A stretch of DNA of 64,000 nt from assembly GCF_030272615.1 (NCBI RefSeq), contig NC_081412.1, positions 24,985,860 through 25,049,859 on the forward strand, read 5' to 3'. The translations under genes were made by a program, and so were the position numbers. Source of the stretch: Cryptomeria japonica (lineage: Eukaryota; Streptophyta; Pinopsida; Cupressales; Cupressaceae). Below, in pieces: positions 1-12,204 of the stretch; position 1 is the first letter of the stretch; each line of letters begins with the position of its first letter. Under the pieces are notes generated by a model, which saw only the letters and a list, made by a program, of their open reading frames with translations, was not told the origin of the DNA and searched no databases.

Positions 1-1555
1 ATGTTGTTGAGTCCCTGAAGTTTGATAGGTTCAATGGTGATGGGGACCCAAATGTGCATATAGATTCCTTTATGACTATGTGTAGTGACTACCATAGTCT
101 AGATTTCATGTTGTTGAAACTGTTCTCGCATTTCCTGAAGAGGACAGCATTAGAATGGTATAGTTCCTTACCTGACCACTTTATTCATACATTTGATCAC
201 CTTACGGACCTTTTCCTTAAATGGTTTCAGGCGAACATTGGTAGCAAGGTCATTATCGTTGACCTTGTTCATTGTAAACAAAAGCCCAATGAAAAGATCA
301 TTAATTTCATTTTGAGATATCAAGCTATCTCCACTAAGATCCCCTTTGTCCTGCTAGGTTGATCTACAGAGGATGTTTATCGGCAACCTATAGTCGGCAT
401 TGACGGAAAAACTATCTCTTAACCAATATCAAAACTTCGCTAACATGTGCTCTACTCTCATCGATTACCAGCACACTGTGTCACAGTTCAGAGATACTTC
501 TTCGAACCCTCGCAATGGGTCCTTTGCAGGCGCAACTGCAGATGGGTCCCAAAATAATAAGGTTGTCTCTAATGTTACAACTATTCTTTTGATGGTTGTT
601 GTGCAAGCCCCGCAACAAAATAAAGTCTTCACTAAGTTGAATGACTCCTACTTGAGCATAATGCAGCGGTTGTTGAAGGACAACCTTATTACCCTTCTGG
701 AAATAAAATCGTTGTCTGATAGTCAACCTTATTCACGTTATGATGGTTCAAATTTTTGTCATTATCATTGTGTGCCTGGTCATGACACTAGGCGATGTTA
801 TCGTCTTTGACATATTTTCCAAGACCACATCGATAGCGGTTCAATCAAGGTGGATGCACAAAAGCACAAATCAAACAATTCTATTGATAAAACCAACAAC
901 GAGTTGCAGATTTATACTGATCATTTCCATCCACATTCGGCAAAATTTATCTCTGCATCGGATCCTTCTTCGGATGATGGTCCATATGTGAACATGGTCA
1001 CCATCACCCCCATTAGCTCACCTCTAGCCTAGAAGGGGAAGGTATCTGACTTGTCCTTGTCAGTTACCCCTCTCGATGCCTCGTATTGCAGAGAGCCTGC
1101 TCCTCTTTACACCCTTGCCAAGTTGAATGGTCAAACTGTCACAGGTGTGATGATTGACCCATCTAGCAGAGTTTATGTTGTCACAAAGGAGACTCTCTTT
1201 GTGAATGACTGGCATAGACCGACGCATGATGAATGTCGCACAACTTTGAGGATGCATTATGGGTTCTCTATCCGCCCCTTGGGTAGTATCACCTTGACAG
1301 TCCTCGTAGGGCCAAAGGTGGTGTCCTCTATATTCGTCATCATTCCAGAATTGGACCTCTTTCAAGTTAAGCTCAACTGATTGTTATGGAAGCGATCCCT
1401 TCGGTTGTGCACAAATGTCTCAAGTTTCCCCATGAGGGCACAATGCATGTCATCGAGGACACTAGATACCGACCCCTGATTGCCTGTGGGGAATTTTTTG
1501 TTGGACCACTTTTGGCCTGCTCTGGTGGGACCCATGCTTCCTTGCGGTGATTTAA
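1..1555 (+). pseudogene. Ty3/gypsy gag and protease remnant (5' end outside window)
   Basis: The reading frame is already open at the left edge and shows a Retrotrans_gag domain: a DRFNGDGDPNVHIDSF segment, then ALEWYSSLP, FLKWFQANI and KQKPNEKIINFILRYQ, ending in a stop near 362. A shifted frame (400-810) carries the gag tail with a knuckle-like CHYHCVPGHDTRRC near 755-806. A further frame (1051-1380) is an aspartic-protease domain with VMIDPSSRVYVVTKETLF, where the usual D-S/G-G centre reads DPSS, so the active site is probably lost. A frame from about 1386 continues with KCLKFPHEG and DTRYRPL, typical of the sequence after gypsy protease. At least two frameshifts and several stops break it. 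No reverse transcriptase or integrase follows before the LTR at 2982. The family call is firm; the lineage (Tat/Athila-like) is inference. Confidence 0.8.
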
Positions 1556-2981
1556 TGTACTGTGCTTATTATCAGTATAAAATAGGAGAGTTGGCCCCTA
1601 CATCTATGTAGCCTAATATTTCATTGCCACCTCTTGTATTGACTTCTCCTCCATCAATTCTGGTCTTGGAGCTGGTGATGCCTCATGCCTTTTCATCATT
1701 GGGGGTTGAGGCTAAGCCTACTCCCTCAAATAGACCTCCACATCCATCTAGGACCGCATAGCCTAGCAGTGTCTACTATTCCTATGAGTGTGCCCAACCC
1801 AACCAAGGGAAAGGCACCCATGTTATCAAAGTCCACAGCCTGCCCTCCCTTCGAGCTCCCGATCATGGCTAATAATCCTTGACCCTCTCGTTATGAGAAA
1901 AGGGAGCTCTCTTCTCATGTCCCTTTGTCACAACCTGTGTCGGGACCCTTTGTTCCTCCAGCCGCTTCTCAAGCAAAACAAGGTCAGGCACCCATTACTG
2001 TGGATGTGGTGCCTCTCCAGGATTCACCTCATGGCTCATCGGTTGGGCCTTCTCCTATCCTTGACACAATTCCAGAGGCCTATTCTATGGAACACGATGC
2101 TCCTGAATCCTCTCTGGCTCCAGTTGGTGGTCCTCACCTTCATCGGAATAAATGTGAGGTGAGCATAAACGCTTTCGATGAACCCGGGATCCTGAGCATG
2201 ACACTGCCTTATAGTCCACTAGTGTGGCTCTGACACCTAGTGTCGTTGTTATAGAGCCTATTCCCTTGGTTCCTCTGATCTCTACACTTGTTTTGATCTT
2301 GCTCCCTCTTGCTTCAGGGGTTCCCGATCAACCTCCTTCTAATCGACTGCAAGTTTTCATTGCTCCTTCTTTGGAGTTACCTCTTATCACTTCTTTGTCG
2401 GACATGCCTCCCTTGTCCCGACCCCTTAACATGTCAAATACACAGGTGGTGCCTAGTGCAACTTTGTTTGCCCTGCCTGCTTCGCCACCACTCTAGCATC
2501 CAAGTTTTCATGGGGTCCTTCAACCTGCTACAATTGATAGGAGGCATGACAGTCCTATCCCGTGTAAATGCAAGTTTGAGAAGGGCCCTATTTAAAAGTT
2601 TCGACAATGCAAGTCTTCATAGGTATGTTCTTCATCCCTTCCTTTGCATGTCTCAGTGCCTACTGGTTTGCCTATTTCTGTTTGCATGATTGAGAGAAGG
2701 CCCCGCCTTCTCCTAAGTTCGTCATTGCCCCTCTTCCAAAGGTCGGCAGCCCCTCTTCCAAAGGTCGGCAGTCATGTTCTCGTTCCATCTTCTCCAAGTC
2801 CATCACTTGCTTCCTCTACGGAGGCTTGCATGTTTGACTCCTTAAAGGACATCCTGACCTTGTCTATGATCTTCACATGATCATTGACCCTCTCCTTCTT
2901 CAAGCCTACATATGAAGTCATTGTTATTTATTATCTTTCTCTCGCTGCTAGTGAGGCACCCGATGTGGCCCTTGTGATAGT
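1556..2981 (+). other. Degenerate post-protease segment of the same gypsy element
   Basis: About 1.4 kb with short overlapping Ser/Pro-rich frames (for example 1925-2233 and 2224-2496) and no recognisable domain. Its position after the protease suggests eroded polyprotein spacer. Near 2733-2770 the sequence CTCTTCCAAAGGTCGGCAG occurs twice in direct tandem. I see no RT, RNase H or integrase motif on either strand. Confidence 0.45.
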
Positions 2982-4357
2982 TGTATACACCTAAAACTGG
3001 CACAACTAATTAAATAAATTTTATTCATTTAATCATCATTTAATTGCCTATTAATTAGACAAAGGTTTAATTAATATCCCTATTCTTCTAAATGACTTAT
3101 TAATCAAATTATAGATTTGATTAATTGCCCTTTTTTCTAATCTAGCCCATTAATTAAACTAAGGTTTGATTGAATACCCTTTACCCACTTAATTGAATAG
3201 ATCTTATTTATTTATTTAATATCCTTTTCCCTTTTAATTAAATTTACATTTGATTAAAACTCCCCTTGCATTTAAATAAATCATTATTTATTTGTAAATG
3301 ATCCCCCCAGTTGCAAAATCCTTCAAATACAAGTTGCACCTTTTTGACTAAAATAAACCTTTTATTTTATCTAAAAAATACCTATTATCCCCCCCACTTG
3401 CATTCTCCTACATTTCTCATTAGCATCCTAATATCCTTCTAGAACCTATCTAATCCCTTCATTATCCTAATTAATCTACTTTGTTCCTCCCAAGGTTGCT
3501 CACACACATGTGAGAACATATCCCCCTTTCCCCTAGGACCTTTGTTCCTCCCAAGGTGGGACCACATTGACTTTTAACCCTACTCCCCCTTGTCACAAGG
3601 CTAAGCCTACAAATCTAGGACCACACATGTGGGACCTCATTGACCTTTCTACCCTCCTCCCCCCCCTTGTGACACTTGTCACAAAGCTAAGCCTTAAAAC
3701 TGGGACCACATTACCTTTCAATGTTGGCCCTTGATTAATAGTCAATCTTGACCATCCATTCCTAAGTCTTCAACCCTATAAAATGAGCCCTTGTCTCATA
3801 TCAAAAGATCCCAATATCCAGTTTATGCATCCTTATTATAGTTGTTTTTTAGGGTTATCAAGGAGTTGCCATTGTGCCTCTCTCAAGCATTTAGGCCATC
3901 CTAATTGCATCATGTTTAGATTATATCATGTGTTAGATTAATCATTTATCTTAATTGCATATCATTTCCATAGTATTTTTATCTTCATCTTAGCTTAATT
4001 AGATCATTTAATCCTTCAATTTGGAAATACACCTCCATCTTGCATATCATATTCATATGAATAGTTTTGATCATCTAATCAACTAGGATCTTAGTTGCAT
4101 CCATTTGGATTCTAGTCCATCATTGAAATATCATTCTTTAGGTTGTCATCTTAAAGATCAAGTTCTCTTCCAAGTGAGGGCCACCTTGAATCTTGAAGAT
4201 CCTTGGAGATAGAAGACAATGAGACGATTTTGAGAGGTTTTGGTTAACTAACATTCTTTGTTGATTTTGATCTCTAATGCAATGTCCCAGTGGTGTGTTT
4301 GTGTTGTTTGTGTCTCTTTTGCAGGTACTGCAATCTGAGGGGATTTTCTGTCGTACA
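2982..4357 (+). repeat. Gypsy-type LTR (AT-palindrome family), plus orientation
   Basis: It begins TGTATACACCTAAAACTGG, almost the same as the starts at 38537 and 54076. It continues with about 300 bp of alternating TTTAATTAA/AATAAATTTATT blocks, then C-rich sequence, and a TATA box (TATAAAAT) at 3777-3784. A GCAGGTAC motif at 4321 matches one near the end of the 38537 LTR. The right end is an estimate by that comparison. I could not find the ATAGT that precedes the start repeated on the right, so solo-LTR status is unproven. It lies inside the gypsy remnant that starts the window. Confidence 0.6.
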
Positions 4358-4846
4358 CATTCCTCTATTTGTTTACCTCTTTCTTCTATTTGTCGTATCT
4401 TTCTTTTTGACATCCAAGAACGATGTAAAGCATTGGAGGCATTCTTTGCCTTCTTCCATGTTGACCAGAATTTTTATTTTCTCTTTGTCTTCATGTGCTC
4501 TTATTTAGATCCGAGAAATTTGGCACTATGACGATACACCCATCTTGCAATGATCCTATATATCCTTTTGACACTGCTATGGGTTATGATGCCAACCTAT
4601 CGGATCCCCCTGTTGTCTTGCATTGCATCTTTGATGCTGTGGATATTTATGTGTCACTATTTATTGGTGGTATTCCATGAAAACATCTCATTATGTTGAC
4701 GTGCCACAACTGCTCTTCTCCTTAGAATGACATGCCTTCCATGCCTATCATTTTAAGGGGGGCCTATCATATCTGCATTTATCTTGTTAGCTTTGGCATT
4801 TATCCTTCCAACTTTTTTACTAGTATCTTTTATCGATTCCTAGTTT

Positions 4847-4960
4847 GCCTAGGTGGAGGCCAAACCACTTGATCTTTTTCTTTTCTAAGATCACCTAGGT
4901 GGGGGCAAAGCCACTTGATCTTTTCCAAAGATTTCCTACATGGGGACCAAACCATTCTTG
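4847..4960 (+). repeat. Tandem repeat, about 41-45 bp, 3 units
   Basis: Three units share the pattern CCTAGGTGGRGGCMAARCC followed by ACTTGATCTTTT, starting near 4847, 4892 and 4933. The third is the most diverged. Confidence 0.6.
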
Positions 4961-5017
4961 ATTTATATCTCTCTCATTTTCCTTGGTAGGGGCCAATCTA
5001 ATACTTACCAAATTTAT

Positions 5018-5225
5018 CTACCCTATTGCATGGCTATCTAGTGTGTGGCTACCCATGCCAACAAATCTATCTTTACCTACCCTACCACATGGCTACCTAG
5101 CATGTCGCTACCCATGCCAACAAAATTTATCTTTATCTTCCCTATCTTATGGTTATCCATACCAACATATTACGCCCTATCGTATGACCATCTAGCATAA
5201 CGCATCTTACTACCCATATCGACAT
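5018..5225 (+). repeat. Tandem repeat, about 60 bp, 3-4 units
   Basis: Units contain CATGGCTAYCTAG followed by CTACCCATGCCAACA and ATCTTTA. Anchor positions are near 5029, 5088 and 5148, with a shorter diverged copy near 5183. They lie upstream of the polypurine tract of the first gypsy element. Confidence 0.6.
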
Positions 5226-5521
5226 ATTTTATACCAACAGTGGCACTCATCTCGTATCTTTCCATAGCTAGGGGCTTTCCTCCAAAGCGAGGTTTATTTT
5301 TGGTACGCTATCTTATCCATTTCTTTATCTTACTGTCCATCACACTAGTCTGCATCTAGTGCTTTTCAGATGTACCAAATAGAATCTATACCAAATCTCA
5401 ACATCATTTCGTTGGGGGCAACCTCATTTGATCAACAAAAATATGTCTCCCTATCATGACTGTTATTTCTCTTTATCTTCCTCTACTTTATCTTTGCATA
5501 ACTCGACAAAAGAATGCTCGA

Positions 5522-5537
5522 TAAAGTGGGGGAAAAA
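5522..5537 (+). promoter_or_regulatory. Polypurine tract of the first gypsy element
   Basis: TAAAGTGGGGGAAAAA lies immediately before TGTAACATC. A purine tract next to a TG start is the usual plus-strand primer arrangement before a 3' LTR. Confidence 0.7.
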
Positions 5538-6510
5538 TGTAACATCAAAAATATTATCCCTTGTAATTAATGTGACAAATGCCACTTTTCCTCTATGTCA
5601 TCGGAGGTCGGGATCCACCATCATGTCCTCTTGTCCACTTAGGCCATCCATGTCAGCTCTGGCCAAAGCATTACCAACTCCATCAACCTGTCACCTTTGT
5701 GGACACAAGCGCGACACAGAGACGTCTGCACAACGTGCTAACATCTTGTGAATCTTACAGTTTGTAGGTGGCCATTTAAATGTTATGCCTATGACCAGAA
5801 GGAATCGTAGCGCCTCTGCATGCGCCCACTGACATCTGAATTCCTTCCTGGCTCTATATCTCTCACTTGGGAAGCATTTGGGAGGATCTTTTGGAAATTG
5901 GGTTAATAATTTCTTGCAGGTTGAGCTCTTGGAGAAAACTTGAAGCGTTTCCACCATTGTTGCAGTACTGCCAAGCATTTTGAGTACACCATTCCAAGCA
6001 CTTCCAAGCATTCCAATCTCCATTTGTGATAGGGGAGTTATCTTAATCCTCTTTCTTGCATATTTATCAACTTTATTTTCAATTTTATGTTACATTGTTA
6101 GTCTCTTTATCATTTATCTTTCTCATGGCTTTCTTGGGTTGTTCGTGGAGGTGGAAACACCAAAATGGGGGTCTGACTCAGGCAGGCTCCAAAACACAAC
6201 CCCAACATTTTCCCTTCTTGCTTGTGTGTAGATTCACGACGGTGATAGGATCATCATTTAGTGGGAGGCTTCAATTGTGGACCAATTTTGAGTGTTTTCA
6301 TCCTTCTCCTTTCCTTTTGTGGAAATCTCTTAGAACTGGCTTTTGTTTTATTTCAATCATTTTGCATCTCGCAACTTTTAGCTTAGTTCATTCATTTTAT
6401 GTACTTCATCATATTATCCATGTATTCAAAACATTTTTTACGCACTATGTACTTCATCTATACATGACGACAACACACCACACTAGTGTCCCAACTCCAC
6501 GCCCTCGTCC
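5538..6510 (+). repeat. 3' LTR of the first gypsy element
   Basis: It starts TGTAACATC directly after the purine tract. The right end is approximate because I found no clear CA plus TSD. Several open frames inside it (such as 6056-6514 on plus and 5691-6023 on minus) show no protein family and are treated as chance. Confidence 0.55.
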
Positions 6511-7081
6511 TTAGGACAAAGGCTTGACATAGCCGTCCATGAGTCCCTGATCGTGGGCATCTATCTTGGTTTATTTATTTATCCCCTGGCTCATCTTAGC
6601 ACCAATTCGCAGAGGTAATCGGAAGGACAATTTGTCCTCAAGGATGCATCATCCTTGAGGTGGAAAATTCCCTTCATTACAAGGATGTTGTGTAGGACTC
6701 TAAAGAGAGGCACAAATTGATCCTAGAACCTACAGACATAAACTACTTGTTAGAAAACTTATATGCTTAATCTATCTTCAAAATGTAAAACTATACACAT
6801 GTATATATGTAAGTAAATGAGCTCTAGACTTATTTTTCTTAAAATACCTCATGATGTATAGGATCACCAAGATACTAAAAATCTCCAAAGGTTTTCAAAA
6901 CATCACCATGCTCCTAATATACCAATTTTGAATGTTTGAAAATTCAATCAAGAGTCAAAACTTGAAATGTGATCTAGTGTTAAAACAAATTAAAAATAAA
7001 CCTATTATCTATTTTTTATACATGTAATATCTAAATTTGTACCTAAAATGTATCTTTTATGGCCTTCTCAATCCCATTGAA
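6511..7081. other. Unannotated interval with one strong hairpin
   Basis: No gene seen. At 6636-6660 the sequence CCTCAAGGATG is followed after three bases (CAT) by its exact reverse complement, giving an 11-bp perfect stem. It is preceded by GGACAATTTGTCC, itself partly self-complementary. Confidence 0.6.
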
Positions 7082-7086
7082 CTTAG

Positions 7087-9025
7087 TGTTGGGAATATGC
7101 CTCGAATTCCCCTGACTAGTGTTCAGGTTGATCGGTATAACTTACCTCGATGGAACAACTTGTGGGAAGGTATCGGGTTGTGGACTTTTCCTATCAGTGT
7201 AACTCTAGCTGATGAACATGTTGCGGACAAGTATCAGGTTAGGTCTACCCGATGTATCCTCCTTGTTTGGTTATCGGGAAGCAGTGTTCGGATCTACTTT
7301 TTTGGTCATCGGGTTAACATCGCCTATCAAGTTAGCCATATTGAAGTCTTGTCGATGTCTCAATGTAGTCGCCTTCAGTGTTTGAAGTGTTTTCGGACAT
7401 CAGGGAAGCCTGTTGGATGTTATCCCGATGAAGTCACCTTCGGCGATCGGGTAGCATCGGCTATTGAGATTACTTGTTCGATGCTATGCCGAAGTCCGAT
7501 GGAGCCATCTACTGTTATATCGAGGATCGAGATTGCTTGTTCATAGTTATGTCAATGGACAATGTAACCTTCTTCCTGTGATTAGTTAATAGGTGAGCGA
7601 GTCTAGGATGATCAGATGATTGTCGATATACCGCTATGGCGAGATGCACAAAGTTTATCTCGCATGACTTGGCGACCATGGTAGGGCCCGACAAGAGAGT
7701 AGCTTAGGTGAGTTAATAGGCGAGCAAGTCCGGGATGATCGAACGACTGTCTCTATACCATAGGGTAAAGATGCACAAACACTATCTGTTGTGGCTTGGC
7801 GACAAGTGGTGGGGCTCAACAAAAGGGAAGCTCGGACAGGTTAACTGGTGAGCAAGTCTGGATGAATCAAACAGTCATCGCTATACTGCGGTGTGTAATT
7901 GCTTGATGGATAGCTATCTGGAGTTGGCGACCAAGTGGTGGGCTTGACAAGCTATCAGTTCTGGCAGAGCGTAGGAAAAAGATTCAGGAAGATCGGCTTA
8001 TCGGGATAGTAGTTTTGGGTGTGAGTCGATGACCCGATGAGGCCACCTCAGGTTATCGGGATAACAATGCATGTCAGGATAACATCTCAATGTTTTTTTG
8101 ATGGGCCGATGAGATCGTCTCTTGGTTATCAGAGATCGGAGTAATATTTCATATGTCTTGCCGATGACCCGATGGAGTCGCCTTTTGGCGATCGGGCTTC
8201 ATCAGGAGATCAGAGTAACATGTTTGTGATCTGCCTCATGACCGATGGAATAGAGACCGACTGTGGGTGCGTGCTCGAACCAGAGTCCAAAAGGTTAACA
8301 CTTGGACATTGAAGATGGTCTTGTTGGTATATATATGAAGATGAATTGACTCGACTTCCTGGTGCATATGGGATATTATGTTTCTCACAAATGCAGACTG
8401 ACGGTTAGACTTCCTGGTGGTTGGAATGACTAACTATTAGAGTGGCCAGTGGAAACCGAAATGCAGGTGGATGGCTGGAAGACTGTTGGATTCCATAACG
8501 GTGATGCTTAATCGATACATTGTAACCATGGTTGTTATATATGTGTTACCAGAGATGTAACGGAGGTGATGAGTGAGAATCTCAGAGCTACACAAAGCAG
8601 ATTGCATGGAGTATCATTAAAGTATGATAGGAACTCCAAGATGCCTTTTCTTGCTTGATGTGTGAGGAGTGTGAGAGGTTACTGTGTGATGTATGACTGG
8701 AGTCCTATAATCCTGAGTGTTCTGCATGAGTGATGACTGTAATCCAAACTGTAGATTCTGAGAACAGATATCTGAGAAGAGAATCTGGAAACTTTATTGT
8801 AATCATCTGTTTACTAGAAATAAAGTGATATCTCTTTGGTGGTGGGTTTTTAACCTGTAAAGGTTTTCCCATGTAAATATTGGTGTTTTGTCTCTGTGTG
8901 TTTGGATATGTGAATCATCTGTCTATATAATCTTAATGTATTGCAAAAGTTTTAAAGACATGCCTGCTCTATTCCCTTATTGAATTGATGTTTGGAAGGC
9001 GTTTCTGCACTGTGCTTTCCTTACA
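7087..9025 (+). mobile_element. Solo LTR, copia-like, with 5-bp TSD CTTAG
   Basis: The LTR starts TGTTGGG at 7087 and ends CCTTACA at 9025. CTTAG stands on both sides (7082-7086 and 9026-9030). The right part has an AATAAA-type signal near 8818 and a GGTTTTCCCATGTAAA block near 8863, both common in U5/R of plant copia LTRs. There is no internal region, primer site or purine tract between the TSDs. The 169-codon frame at 7037-7546 crosses the left boundary and has no known domain, so I do not call it a gene. The matching TSD makes the solo-LTR reading strong. Confidence 0.8.
7585..7965 (+). repeat. Tandem repeat of about 127 bp, 3 units, inside the solo LTR
   Basis: GTTAATAGGYGAGCRAGTC recurs at 7585 and 7712, with a diverged copy at 7840. 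Each unit then carries a GATGATCRRAYGAYTGTC segment and a TTGGCGACCAWGTGGTRGG segment. Periods are 127 and 128 bp. Confidence 0.75.
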
Positions 9026-9030
9026 CTTAG

Positions 9031-9779
9031 AAGAATGAATGGATGTAGCAACACTTGTATGTGGTGTAGTGTTTATGCCAAAAAGAAGCCTTCTATTATG
9101 CCTCCTCCAAAATTAGGTGTAGTAAGCTCAACTTGATTTGGAACATGTTGAGAGGGGCCTCTAGGATGAACACGGTGAGGGGGGCTAGTAGGATCAAGTG
9201 GTATATGCTAAGGGGGGTTGTAGGATCAAGAAGTGTATGTTAATGAGGGGTTGTAGGATCATCTAGAATATCCTAATGTTCCCTTGTACATTGTGAAGAT
9301 ATCTCACCATGGCTCCTCTGTCTACCAAAATATTGTCTCAAATGTGTTGATATAGCATGAAGAGGGATCCCATGCTCATCACTTATAAACTAGTATGAAT
9401 CTAATAAATTAGTAGTGAAGCATTCACTCAAATTACACATCATAAACCTCACTCTTCTATGAAACATCATATGACGATGTTGTAATAAATATAGTTGTTG
9501 GATCTAGCCTTAATGAGAAGAAAGATAATACATTGATGTAATAAATATCTACCAACATAATTAGATGACATTTGTGTTGTAAATGTTGTCATTGATGTTA
9601 AGGTTGCATAGATGATTGGAATTCACTAGAATTGATGTCACAACAAAATGAGAAAATTGACATAGAGATTGTCAATGGTTTGATTGAATATTTAAACACA
9701 ATAAACTAGATTATGTTGTCATTGATATAAGAGGTAAGAAGACAATGAGAATACTAATTATATAAGCCAAATTATTGTA
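9031..9779. other. Unannotated interval with short diverged repeats
   Basis: No gene seen. Between about 9150 and 9285 a pattern of GAGGGG, then YTRTAGGATCAA, recurs four times at roughly 35-45 bp spacing. Confidence 0.45.
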
Positions 9780-9784
9780 TTTAT

Positions 9785-11115
9785 TGTTGGCAACAACAAT
9801 GAGGGAAAATTGAGAGGGAGGGGGGGGGGTGGGGGTCAGTTTTCACCGGATCTATAACTTAATGAAAAAAATAGATCTGATAAAATGCAACAACAATAAA
9901 GATAAGCAAATTGATAGCACAACACACAATACCAATGTTTTTACGTGGAAAACCTGGTTAAGGGAAAACCAACGGTGGGAACCTACCCACAATAAGATGA
10001 TACTCTGTAGTAGTATGTGAAAATATTACAATGGGAAATGCACATGCATTTAGGCACACTGCCTAGAGCTCACTGCTAAAAAGATAATGACTTGGAAGGC
10101 TACAACCCTCAGGGAAGTCTCACTGACTTACAACAAGATTTGGACTACAATCCGGAACAAATGAACTACAATAATAACATCTACTAATGCCTGACGACAG
10201 TTATGGTTAAGCACTATTGTCTTCCTTGCAAAAAAAATCTCTTCTCATACACAACATCGATTTAGATGAATCCTTATATGCACATACAACACTCTCTGAT
10301 AATGCAGACACAAACATGACACCTAATTTACATGAGTATATCACCTATTTATACAATTCTTCAACCTTGACAACAACATCGGCTAAACCCTCAACCCATA
10401 ATTACAAAATTACATCACACGATGCAAAGATAAACCATCGGACCAATATAATGATATACATGACATAACATGGACCTAAATAAAATCTCTAAACATGCAA
10501 CACCACCATAAATCATGCCAAGATCAACCACAACACGCTACACCACCAAGAAAACCGCACAACACGAAGAATATCACCGGTTCAGCAAAATCACCAAAAA
10601 CTTGCACTATGATCAGAGTAGATCATCAAGACAAATACGACACAATTAGGAAACACCAACAAGTATGTTAGAATCATCAAAGACAGTTGCACCAACACCA
10701 CTTAATAAATCTTCATCGATCAACATCTAAAACTCAAGAACACTCAAACAACAACAATTGTCACGAAGAAAGATAACTTGGGTAGAACCAAATCATGAAC
10801 CATATAAAATGAAGATACACAAGACCATCCCAAACAATCTCCCAAAGACTCAGACTACTGATCACACCAGAATATACCGGAGGAAATACTGAACTCTACA
10901 AAGAAATGATCAGAAAAATAAATTGTGAAAGCCATTTATATGATATGATCAATTAAGCTTCCTGGAACACCAAAACTAATACAAAAGAATATAATAATAC
11001 AATAAATACTCCATACACCAAACCATAAACCCAATGAACTAAACTGCAATCACCAGATCAGGAATATGTTGACATCAATGACAACAACATATCCTAGCAG
11101 CAACAATGTCCAACA
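9785..11115 (-). repeat. 3' LTR of Copia-1 (1331 bp)
   Basis: Bounded by TGTTGG at 9785 and CCAACA at 11115 on the plus strand. It pairs along its length with 15663-16987. Near 9826-9835 it has an expanded G run where the other LTR has only seven Gs. Confidence 0.9.
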
Positions 11116-11128
11116 ATATCCCCCTTTT
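11116..11128 (-). promoter_or_regulatory. Polypurine tract of Copia-1
   Basis: Read on the minus strand, AAAAGGGGGATAT directly precedes the TGTTGGACATT start of the 3' LTR. Confidence 0.8.
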
Positions 11129-11504
11129 CCACTGATAGCAACATATGAATTTGAAAAATAATCAATGCAAAGGAAGAAAATAACTCCAACAAACTCCCCC
11201 TAATATCAAGTAGATAAAATATTTTTTCACATGCTTTTCTCCCCCTTTGACAACAATGTCAAATATCTCAAAACAGAAAGTGAAACTCCCCCCTTTGATA
11301 GGAAAATCATGATTCTCTCCTATAAAACACATAACCAAACTACTCCACTAGAGGAGCAGCACCAACTCATCAATCTGGATAAAGAGATAAGACTATGAAG
11401 TCCACCAGATTGATGCAACTCAATGCATTTAGTTCTCACTAGGAGGGGTGGATACCCCTAACTTGTCTCTCAAGTTGCAAAGGCTTAGTGAAAATATCAA
11501 CAAT

Positions 11505-12204
11505 CTATTCCTTTGTAGATACATACTCTAATTTAATTTCTTCTTCATTGACTTTTTCTCTCATGTAATGATATTTGATTGACACATGTTTAGTCTTTGA
11601 ATGTTGCACCAGATTCTTTGACATGTTAATAGTATTCAAATTATTACGGTATATAACAATAGGTTCAACATAGATAACTCTGATATCCTTCAACATTTGC
11701 TTCATCCAAACTACTTGAGTGCAACTACCACCAGCAACAATGTACTCAACTTCAGTAGTAGATAAGGACACTGAATCTTGTTTCTTACTAGCCCATAAAA
11801 CCAATTTCTTACCCAAAAAGAAAGTACCACCAGATGTACTCTTATGGTCATCAACATCACCAGCCTAATCAGCATCAGTGTACGCACATAACATGAAATC
11901 ATCATTCCTCAGATACCACAAACCATAATCCACAATTCCCTTCAAGTATCTGAATATCCTCTTCTCAAGAATGACATGACTCTCTTTCGGATCAACTTGA
12001 TATCTAGCAACCATGCACACAACATGCATAATGTTTGATCTAGTTTGAATAAGATATAGTTGTCCACCAACAATAGATCTATGCAAACTCTGATTAGCTT
12101 TCAGAGAATCATCATTCTTAGACAATTTGTATCCAGTCACCATAGGAGTTCTAACTAGTTTGCAGTCATCTAATCTGAACTTCATCAACAATTCCTTCAC
12201 ATAT
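11505..12204 (-). pseudogene. Copia-1 RNase H domain
   Basis: On the minus strand, 12200-11865 reads from the end of RT into RNase H (TPMVTGYKLSKNDDS, RYLKGIVDYGLWY, AYTDAD). 11816-11505 continues with LVLWASKKQDSVSLSTTEVEY and a C-terminal SKTKHVSIKYHYMREKV. These are standard copia RNase H landmarks, and the DAD and TEVEY motifs hold conserved acidic residues. This part lies in another frame from the rest of the polyprotein. The switch falls at a seven-base homopolymer near 12216-12222, which suggests a slippage indel. A further break separates the two pieces near 11817-11864. Confidence 0.85.

Larger units (their letters stand above)
4358..5521 (+). other. 3' non-coding region of the first gypsy element
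   Basis: No coding domain is seen. The segment holds two short tandem arrays (listed separately) and leads directly into a polypurine tract and an LTR. That fits the fast-changing region upstream of the 3' LTR in Tat-type gypsy elements. Confidence 0.5.

Noticed and set aside
6056-6514. 152-codon plus-strand frame
   Set aside because: It lies in the 3' LTR of the first gypsy element and is hydrophobic low-complexity sequence without a family match.
7037-7546. 169-codon plus-strand frame
   Set aside because: It crosses the left boundary of the solo LTR and its TSD and shows no known domain, so it is unlikely to be a gene.
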